Positions 55,026 through 64,000 of a stretch of 64,000 nt of DNA are shown one piece after another (positions within the stretch are counted from its first letter, which is position 1; the number at the start of each line of letters is the position of its first letter). The position numbers and the translations under genes are program-made. The notes beneath the pieces were generated by a model. The model was not told the DNA's origin and did no database searches. It saw nothing but the letters and a program-made list of their open reading frames with translations. Origin of the DNA: Platerodrilus igneus (taxonomy: Eukaryota; Arthropoda; Insecta; Coleoptera; Lycidae); the NCBI GenBank assembly GCA_036346225.1, contig JARFIW010000170.1, positions 5,766,501 through 5,830,500 on the forward strand, in the 5' to 3' direction.

Positions 55026-55352
55026 GTGAACCTGCTTAGAGGCAGAGGTTATTACTTTTTACCCAAACAGGCGAAAATTATTAAGCCCCAAATGCGAGCG
55101 CAAATTATTACAAACCTCTGTTCGAACGTCCATTGCTACACGTTAAATACCCCTAAACCCTTACAAAATAAATTTTATGATTTAGGCATGCAAATTCCTA
55201 TGCCAGAGATTATAACCAGGTTTTTACTTACATTTTCGCCGAGTTATCAGGGAGCCATGCTCAGGGTTTTCGTCAAATTTTTGTCACATGGATCTTCCAA
55301 TTTTGGTAGCGCCCTAAAAGGTAAGGTAAGGATAGTTTGGGACGATAACTAG
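55026..55352 (+). pseudogene. Short ORF with weak Copia-gag-like look
   Basis: 108 codons. It contains MRAQIITNLCSNVHCYTL, LQNKFYDLGMQIPMPEIITR and FLLTFSPSYQG. The order A-x-x-I-I-x-x-L...L...LG-x-x-I-P...LL-x-x-x-P-x-S/Y is reminiscent of the UBN2-type Gag of Copia retrotransposons. The match is short and no zinc knuckle, protease or LTR follows. It could be an unrelated chance frame. Confidence 0.3.
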
Positions 55353-56329
55353 GTCACTGCATCGAAAAACGCGCACTAAACAGCACTCCGACCAAAACAC
55401 AAGCGCTCTAGGCGAGTCCCGATACTAAGTGCCCACGTAATTCTCGGTAGAATTAGTTCGAGGTCCAATAAAAGTTTCACATCATTTTCCCGAGATCAAT
55501 GAAAATCCCGCGAGAATAATGTAAACCCTCCAAAGTATTTTTCATTATTACATCATTCTGAACCTACAATTAACTATTCATTTAAAGCTTGCTCGAGGCC
55601 AGAGCCAAGAAGCGAGTGGAATTACTTCAGCGTTTAAACGAAATACGGTAAATTTATTGGGTATAAAAATGGCAACTGGTTATCCAATAATTGAAATAAT
55701 GCGTGTTACGGTTAATTCACTTAACACGTAAAAATCACGGTAAAGCACCAAAAAGAAAAACAAAAAAAAAGCCCTCTTGTTCCCCTAAGACAACTACTTG
55801 TAACATAAGCCATTACTAACTAAAAAGTTTTTGGCGCCACCTAATTTTTCTAAAAACAGCCCACATTAAGTCAAGAAAGAGAAAAAGAGAAGTTAGCCAC
55901 TAATTTTTTAACTACCACTACTGAGCGCAGAGTTATTCTTTGCCGCAAGTCCCGCTAGCAACACATATTGTAGGAAAGCAAGCGGCTTTCCTTAACCTAA
56001 AATCCTACAATTCTAAATTAAATTCTATATTTAAAAATATATCTTAGTTTAACAAGCCATTTTTTTCAAAACAATTTTTTTTATACAAACATTTGGATAT
56101 GAGTCTATACAAAAATTTACGAAAACCCTGGTAATTATCCATGTCTTACCATGCCTATTTGGCATCTGAATCAAACAAATTCTTTATACTTTTCCCTAAA
56201 TGCCCTAAAAAATTATAAACTAAAGCCAGTTATGTTTTTCTTTCGACTTTTATATTTTTCAAAGTTACAAAAATCTTGGTTTCAAAATATCAGTTAATTG
56301 AATTTTCTCAAAAATTTGTTATCCAATTA
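55353..56329. other. Non-coding spacer
   Basis: No gene recognised. It includes short poly-A-rich stretches. Confidence 0.4.
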
Positions 56330-56600
56330 TAAAAACGAAAGAATAATTTCCAGAGACAAGCGATAGATAGCGATAAAATCTCAAAGATAACCCCAAGATA
56401 AAGATAAAATCCCAAGATAAAAGTAATATCCCAAGATAGTTTCCAAATATAATCCCAAGATAAAGACAATAGCTAATCCCGAGACAAAGATAAAATCCTA
56501 CAATAAATTTCACAATAACCCGAAGATAAAGATAATCTTCAAAAACAACCGCAAGGTAAAGATAAAATTGTAAGATAAGATAATATTGTAAGATAAAATA
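56330..56600. repeat. Degenerate short tandem repeat (aagataaagataa-type)
   Basis: About 20 loose repeats of cccaagataaagataaaat with variable spacing. On the plus strand the stretch is rich in GATA motifs. Confidence 0.7.
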
Positions 56601-57131
56601 GAAATATAACTAAAACTAAATCCACAGTGGTCCCGTAGAACCGTTAAAAGGAGAATTTTCCACTTGCCCAAAAAAGAGGTTCTCGAAGCGATACCCGTTC
56701 TATTAAACGCGCAAGAAACCGGCTTATCGTGGGTACAGGATCGCATGTATCCCAAGTGTGGAGTTGATAAGGTATGCCAGACAAACAAATTAACAAAAGC
56801 TCTGCCGCAACTTAAGGAAAGGACAGTGGCGACCCAAAGCTGAAAACGAGATCAGCACAACATCGCCCAGTGTCGCGGGTTGCCTAGTCCCCAGACCATA
56901 CGGCGATTAACAGATACGAAAATGTAGATAGATTAGGAAAAGGTATTAAAAGAAGGAGGTTGAAATCGGTTAGATGCCATAGTAGCTTCTGAAACAAAGA
57001 GGGAATAAGAAGGGTTAGCATTAAACAAAAGATGGTAGACAAGGTGGATAGAAAAGCATTACTCAACTTGCCAAAACGGAGTGAGTAACCCGGAGTTGGA
57101 AAGCACCACTTTTTTCTGACAGGCAGTAGTC
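56601..57131. other. Non-coding spacer
   Basis: Slightly higher GC (56650-57080) with no recognised frame. Confidence 0.35.
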
Positions 57132-58200
57132 TTTGGGACTTAAAACAGGCTTGTCAGAGAAAAATAAGACAGAAAAGGAAACAGTGCGATATGAAAAAGT
57201 TATTTTCGAACTAGCATTATGTTAGTGTAGTGCCTGATTCGCTGCTTCTTCTTCCTACACCGATCTTTTAATTTTGTGGAGAGAATTTGTTACGTGCCGT
57301 CCCTGTAGATAAATATTTTCGTTTATATGTAATTAACTTTCATATCCCTTATTGTACTCACGGACATTTTGCAAGTTTATTAGCAAGTGCAACTCCCTTT
57401 TAATTTAGACGATTATTTATCTAACATCCTGCAAAATTTTTATTAACTATTCAGGTATGAACTTAAATATTTTAAATCTATTTTATTTTTGGGACTTAAA
57501 ACAAGCTTGTCAGAGAAAAATAAGGCAGAAAAAGATACAGCGAGATATGAAATAGTTGTTTTCGAACTAGCATTATGTTGCTGTAGTGCCTGATCCGCTG
57601 CTTCTTCTTCCTACCCCGATCTTTTAATTTTGTGGAGAGAATTTGTTACGTGCCGTCCCTGTAGATAAATATTTTCGTTTTTATGTAATTAACTTTCATA
57701 TCCCTTATTGTACTCACGGACATTTTGCAAGTTTATTAGCAAGTGCAACTCCCTTTTAATTTAGACGATTATTTATCTAACATCCTGCAGAATTTTTATT
57801 AACTATTCAGGTATGAACTTAAATATTTTAAATCTATTTTATTTTTGGGACTTAAAACAAGCTTGTCAGAGAAAAATAAGGCAGAAAAAGAAACAGTGAG
57901 ATATGAAATAGTTGTTTTCGAAGTAGCATTATGTTGCTGTAGTGCCTGATCCGCTGCTTCTTCTTCCTACCCCGATCTTTTAATTTTGTGGAGAGAATTT
58001 GTTACGTGCCGTCCTGTAGATAAATATTTTCGTTTTTATGTAATTAACTTTCATATCCCTCATTGTATTCACGGTCATTTTGCAAGTTTATTAGCAAGTG
58101 CAACTCTCTTTTAATTTAAACGATTATTTATCTAACATCCTGCAGAATTTTTATTAACTATTCAGTTATAAACTTAAATATTTTAAATCTATTTTATTTT
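57132..58200. repeat. Three tandem copies of a 356-bp unit
   Basis: Units begin tttgggacttaaaaca at 57132, 57488 and 57844 and are about 95% identical. Each contains cctgatccgctgcttcttcttcctac and gtgccgtccctgtagataaatattttcg. There is no coding frame across units. Confidence 0.95.
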
Positions 58201-59940
58201 GAATATCAAAGCATTTGTTTAGGAAAAATTATAATAAGTTTAAAACGTAGTTTCCATTGTTAAAACATTTGTTTTCAGAAATAATGCAATCATTTAGCGA
58301 CGTGTTTCATAAAATAGATTGCAATGGAATAGAAATTATCAAATGAGTTTCCCGCTACCAATACTACTTGGCTCGAGTTTTCTAATGTGGTAGATTTCCA
58401 GTTATTCGTTGTCAAACTTTTATTTTAAATCTATCTAATGACTTGTAATTGTCCGAAGTACGAGATATTCCTATGATAATTCACTTACACATGGATTTCG
58501 CGATAAGACGGAAGTAGTACGCCAAGATAAACAAATGGGCTCCTATAGCTGATGAATTCTAACAGGTGGTTCCGAAATTAGTTTGTACGAAGTTGTTTCT
58601 TTGTGAATATGGAGTTTTTCCAGCAACTTAATTATCTACTAAAATTGGTGCTAATTTACTTTCAACTAATTCAACTTATCACCACGTAACATGTATAGAC
58701 ATGTCCTAGGTCAGATAACGATTTACTACTAGCTATTGGTCAAGGAAAGTGAAATGTTACTCTCTTCACCTTTAGTTCTTCTAAATTTGATTCACTTGGT
58801 TTTTCAGGAAAAGAATTTAGTATCGTGTGCCCTGTGATCCAGCAGAGGTCGACTATAATCAGTTGTTGGGCCGCAAAGAAACGTCCGGCCTAGCTGTAAA
58901 ATTTCCTATTTCTTTTCTACGTCGCTTTAATGATCTAATCAGGAAGAACTGGGTTTGGGTTTTTAAAGTTTTTCTGGTTGCTCATCGCAGAAATGAAAGT
59001 ATTGCGGTGTTGAAATTAAACTTACTTGACTCAAATTGGCGGAATATGCTAATGAAGATAACTTTTGTTGTTTTGGTAGTAAGTATAAAATATAATTTTC
59101 TATCTCTATAAAATCTAAAGAAAACTAGGTTAAAGTGTGTCTTTTTATAACACCTTTTTTTTCAGCTGCGAAGAAATAAATTTGTACTCGTAAAGAGTTT
59201 CTTTCATTGCTACTGTATTATATCTTTACTATTTTTTTGTATTTGGTTGTCCAAAATTGCTTGTGGACAATGCGTAAGTACGTGATTTTATGACTAGTTT
59301 TTATATCAACGATTTAATAGTGACTATCGTCCATCATCAAAGAAATGCATACGAGCCTTTTCTCATCAATAAGGGACGCCATGATTAACACATACGCTTG
59401 TTGTTCCGCACAAGAGACACTCGATTTCTATATCTTGATAATTATTTATTTATTTATTTAGCGCTGAAAATATTTTATTAAAATAGAGGTTGGTTAGATT
59501 CTAAAATCGTACCATTGTGAAGTCTTACGGAAGCTACACGGACTTAACCAACTCATTACTAGGCAATTAATAAATTCCGAACCCCACAAAACTCGTGAGG
59601 CATGTTAACAGCTTGGTGAGATTCGACAAGTGCCTCGTTCCTCAATCGGGTCGATTGCTAATGTGCGATCCTAAAGAACACAGATATAGATAACAATTAG
59701 AACAACACGTTGAACAAGCAAGTGCAATTATTTGCCTAAATATGTGGCAACCAAAGATACATACAAACATGACGATTTTTACTGATTAAATTAAAACATT
59801 CACACCGTCATGTCTCAACACAGTTAATTAGATGATTTTTTTATTTCAACTATGCAAATTATATCTTTACGGCATTTATAAATATTACAACCTATACAAA
59901 TCGAACTAGTATTTGCATAGCCATTACAAAACAATTACTT
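58201..59940. other. Spacer with one unassigned ORF
   Basis: 58827-59111 (+) is open for 94 codons (PAEVDYNQLLGRKETSGLAV...) after a polypyrimidine-ag at 58794-58806, but no family is recognised and it ends in a hydrophobic stretch. Otherwise AT-rich. Confidence 0.3.
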
Positions 59941-59944
59941 GATC

Positions 59945-61480
59945 GTTTCATAAGCGGAAAAATTTCCATTGACCCGGTTTTGGCCTTTTGGGTCATGTCA
60001 GAGTGGTGTAATCTGAACCCAAACTGACCAATATACAAAAGTTCCTTTGAGTTTGCATTGGATTACCTTGACGTTGCGTTTGGGACATCCTTGAAGAAGC
60101 TATCTTGGGAATTGACATTTAGAAAAAGTGCGGTTTTCCGATAGATATGAAAGACAATGTTCTGATAGAGAACAAAGAGATTTCGTTTTGTAAGGCAAGC
60201 GACAGAATAGTGCGGGTTTGTTTTACGAACGACGGTTCTACAGAAAGCGTGGTGATGGGGCGATTGGATGGTGTTCTCCGGGAAGGCTTTGTACTCATTA
60301 CCGAGGATTGACAACACCCTAGATGCACACTCAGAGCCACACTGGTTCTTAACCTTGAATTGAAAAGCGGGTATTGGCAAAAGAATATTGATTCCCAAGA
60401 AAAGACTGCATTTACTATTGGCACTGGTCTATGGCAATTTACAGTAATGCCATTTAGACATTGCAACGTTTCTGCCACCTATAAGCGTTTAATGGAAAAC
60501 ATCTTAAGGAGACTATCATTGAAAAAATGCCCGTATATTTGGATGACGTGATCGTGATTCGTAATACATTTGAGGAACATGACCAATTTAGTGAGCCCAA
60601 AGAAATTCCACCTGCTCGGCAAATACCTGAGGCATGTAGTCTTACGCGATGGAGTTAGGTCAAACCCGGAAAAGGTTAGGGGGGTGCAAATGTGGTCAGC
60701 GCCCAAAGCCAAACACGAACACGCAGTTTTCTGGGACTATGCACATATTATAGAAAATTTGTTTGTGAATTTGTGAACAGTGCCAAACCCTTGACTAAAT
60801 TAACAGAAGAAGGTCGTGGTATGGGTCTAAAGTTGTCAAAATGTATTCCAACAGCTAACACATTTATCGACGGCGGTTACGATCTTAAGTTACCTTCAGC
60901 CGGAAGGCAAGTTCATATCAGACGCAAACGCGAGTAATGTTACCATTGGAAGTCTGTTGTCCCAGATACAGAACGGTTAAGAAAAAGTAATTGGCTATTT
61001 CAGCAAGGTGCTATCGATACCGGAAAAAAACTATTGCGTTATGAGGAAAGAACTGTTGGCTGCAGTGACACTTTTATAAGTATCTCGATGGTTGGAAGTT
61101 TCAAATGAGAACAGATCACGCAGCGCCGAAATGACTACTGCAGTTCATGAGCCCGGAAGGATACATCACGAAATAGATAGAAAGGTTACAGGAGTACGAT
61201 ATCCAAACTAGACATTAAGCGGGTTCAAGTTACCATAACGCAGATGGTTGTCGTGAAGGCCTTGTCCTGAAGATTGTAGCCATTGTTCGCGGCTGGAGAC
61301 GAAATCTGATGTTCTTTGTCGAACGACCGTGATTAACGACGATTGGCAACCACAGCAGCTGAGGTTCGAATTAGAGAAAGACCCAAACGTAAGTGTCATT
61401 ACGGATTGGAAAATCAGAGAAGAACGTTCGTCGTGGCAAAATGTTAGCCCTCTAAATTGCACACTAAAGTCGTACTCGGA
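59945..61480 (+). pseudogene. Decayed Ty3/Gypsy retrotransposon, RT to RNase H region
   Basis: The RT begins weakly near 60060. It is clear from RIDNTLDA (near 60303) through LKSGYWQKNIDSQEKTAFTI (60360-60420), GLWQFTVMPF (60426-60455) and TYKRLMENILRRLS. The catalytic box YLDDVIVI follows in another frame (60533-60557). Next come a KFHLLGKYLRHVVLRDGVRSNPEKV block (60600-60675), the FLGLCTYYRKFV connector (60730-60770), SDANASNVTIGSLLSQ of the RNase H (60918-60965) and FSKVLSIPEKNYCVMRKELLAAV (60998-61065). It ends near CPEDCSHCSR (61263-61290). At least five frameshifts are present. No integrase, LTRs or protease were recognised in the window. Confidence 0.85.
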
Positions 61481-64000
61481 ATAGTGAAATTCCTTGAAGT
61501 TGGAGGACGGGATCTTAGTGTGATCCTTGGAAAAGGAAGATAGATCTGTGAATACGCTGCAAGTGACGATTACACTCATGGAACCTTGATTCTAATACTT
61601 TAAATAATACTGTCAGATATGACAAGCGCTCTGTTTATAAAAGTTTATAAAATTTTTACAACAAAAATTCTTTAACTATTAGCATGCCTGTCATTTCTGA
61701 CAATAGTATATGAAATATCCAAGAATCATCCCTCCAATGACTGACTGTAATAATATCATTTGTTACTTTCATCTCCTTTCAAGCAGAAATATAATTCCAT
61801 TCTGCTTTTACACGTTATAGGACCCTTGTTTTGTAAAAAAAAGTGTCAACTTGTACCTATATTTTATTTTCATGGACTTACTATATAAATAGTATATTGC
61901 TAGCCTATAAAGGAACTAAGAAACGTCACAATCTATACTGTATATTTGTGAAACAATATACAAATTACATTGCTTTACAAATATAGTCTCTATATATGTA
62001 GACAATATGGCATAGTTATCGGGTGAGTATATTGTATTTATATAGGCTGCCTGCTGCCTAGAACTGCTGCATGCACGAACAACTCTAACTTGGATTGCTT
62101 CATTCAACTTCTGCTGTAAGCAAATTTACCACGAGGTCTTCTATCGTCAACCAAACTACTGCGGTACCTCAAACCTTCTTCTATGGCCATAGTTTTTGAT
62201 AATGAACCAAATTGATTAGGCGCCGACATTTACTCCATTCTAATTGCATTATTTTCACACTAAGTGCAAAATAAAATGAAACAGATTTTACATAAAAGCG
62301 TTTATCGTAGTTCAAAAGATTATGCAATCGTATAAAGATATCGGAGTCTCAGAGTCGTAGTATAATAACAAACTAAGAGCGTAGGACGTTGAAAATTAAG
62401 AGTGCTTCCAATCAAACTCCTGCGGCTTATATCCAAGTGCTCCACCTCCAAAGACTGCTTCAATTCCTAAAATCAACGCGGTCAAATTCTTGCTTTCCAC
62501 AAACCGCCCCACACTCACAACTCACGTACACAACAATTCTAAGTATTCCTTTCGAACCACCACTCTTAGTTACACATTTAAAAGCACTTCTCTGAAAGTC
62601 AAGTTAAAGTTAACAACCGTCGCACATGTACTGATGTTTTCATAATATTTTTAAAAATCGATACTCAAAACAACCTTGGCATTTACCCCAAGTCGACGAC
62701 AACTAACATCCAAGCTACGCCTCTAACGAACACGTGTTATCCCCATCTCACTCCTACCTACACACTCGAATCACCTCTCTCTGTTACCTAGTTTTTCATA
62801 TTCTTTGTATAACGAACGACTGCTACCTCGTCCTATTCTGCTTATACTCAAGTTTTACGTCCCTTTGAGAGGTCATATATTTATTTCTCGTCCCACTAAC
62901 TGACGTCGATAACAAAACTACCTGGAATCGCTGTTGTTTTGTTCAAGTCTTATCTCCCCTGTTTAAAATACAAAGTAAAATACAACGGTTTGAAATCGAG
63001 CTAAAAGCTTTTAGAAATATTCTTACCAACTTGTCTGTAATTTAATAAGAAGGTTGTGTATAAAAATCTCAAATTTAAATGCCGTATTATACACGAGATG
63101 TTTCTTGTCTATCATGCGCTATATTTTCCGAACAATTATCTAAAAAGTTATGAAAATTAAATTTTAAATTCCTAAAATTTACGGATAAATTATTACATTC
63201 TAAACTATTTACTTTAAACGAGTTATTTGATTTATTTTCACATGCTAAATGCCAAATCAGTTTCAAACGTGAAAAATAACACCCTTAGAGAAAAGAAAAA
63301 TTTATGTACGCGCAAAATTTATTTCATTTATTTAATTTAAACGAACAAGTATTGACGTATTTTATAATTAAGGATTGAAAAATAATAGGTTCATAAAGAA
63401 AACCAGTTTTAAAAACAAATAGAAACGCATAATTAATTTAATTTATTTTAATTCAACGGGTAATAGCATTAGAGAACGCACCGGGGTAGAGAAAATCGAT
63501 AATCCCAAGGCAAAAGGGTTCGTTGTAACAAGCGAGGGCGTCAGTTGTATCGAATACCGTGAAAATAAGCTCCGAGAATTGTTATTTTAAACGGTCGATA
63601 ATTAAGAACACCTGCATGTTTGAAAAGGTTACCTTCGTCGAATTTATACGCACAATAAAGTGGACTTCAAAGAAAATATTTCCAACCGTCAGTTGCTTCG
63701 AATAAACAAAATAACAAAGTTTCTTAAAGAGAGGAGGAGATGCACAATCAATAATATGCTACGGATAAAGACGGATATAAAAGCATTGGTTTGAAAACGC
63801 ACGTATTCAATCCACGTGAACGCGGTCAGCAATATCGATTTTACATAACTCAAGTGGGGTTGGAACGCGACATCTAATATGCATAAGACAGAGATAAAAA
63901 TATTACAGGCGGAGTTTTATGACGACACAGGACTGTATCATTGGTTAAAACAAATAGTTTTACAACGGACGAACACGCGACATGTGAAAGCGTTTTTTCG
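61481..64000. other. Non-coding AT-rich sequence to the window end
   Basis: No gene, SINE or inverted repeat recognised. About 63460-63560 is locally richer in GC. An unrecognised LTR or old repeat cannot be excluded. Confidence 0.4.

Noticed and set aside
60063..60478. Minus-strand ORFs of 111 and 119 codons
   Set aside because: They lie opposite the Ty3/Gypsy RT, and their sequence is explained by the plus-strand coding remnant.

Overview
This window looks like a gene desert from an arthropod, most likely an insect, nuclear genome. It is AT-rich, has long (TA)n tracts, and carries almost nothing except transposable elements in many states of decay, several nested inside one another. I found no intact host gene, no rRNA, no CRISPR array and no bacterial-style operon. 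The diagnostic families are an irritans-type mariner, a Polinton/Maverick, BEL/Pao and Ty3/Gypsy LTR elements, Penelope-like elements, two LINE lineages and a tRNA-derived SINE. The order cannot be fixed from sequence alone.

Layout. 1-3560: a decayed endonuclease/RT LINE (+) and broken copies of its 3' part. 3564-3850: a fragment resembling the C-terminus of a Polinton-type DNA polymerase. 4380-5310: a decayed LINE C-terminal domain (-). 5313-11204: non-coding, with minisatellites, (TA)n tracts and two foldback structures. 11205-17600: SINE copies, including two tandem pairs in which the target duplication occurs three times, plus another fragment of the first LINE. 18246-20012: a decayed frame of about 590 codons on the minus strand, family unknown.

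20422-34705: a repeated gene-like core (copy A) with a C-terminal cysteine-rich CXC motif. It is split by a 10.4-kb Polinton-like element (22380-32776) with 2.4-kb terminal inverted repeats, AG...CT ends and a 6-bp target duplication. The Polinton is internally deleted. It keeps a packaging-type ATPase, an N-terminal polymerase-associated fragment, an unknown gene that runs into the left inverted repeat, and two psq-type helix-turn-helix remnants. A second, inverted copy of the CXC core (copy B, 37685-41216) lacks the Polinton and so preserves the empty site. Copy B lies between 346-bp inverted repeats that each carry a tRNA-like sequence.

43160-53920: a four-layer nest. A BEL/Pao retrotransposon (LTRs near 43840 and 53920) has lost most of pol. 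It contains a SINE in gag and a Penelope-like element on the minus strand. The Penelope element in turn contains an irritans-type mariner and a 5'-truncated RNase H LINE. The LINE 3' end shares a 30-nt hairpin with the SINE family, which suggests the SINE is mobilised by that LINE.

54000-64000: decayed coding-like stretches, a degenerate short tandem repeat, a triplicated 356-bp unit, and the RT/RNase H part of a decayed Ty3/Gypsy element (+). Nearly every coding remnant has frameshifts or stops, so the window works mainly as a record of insertion order.
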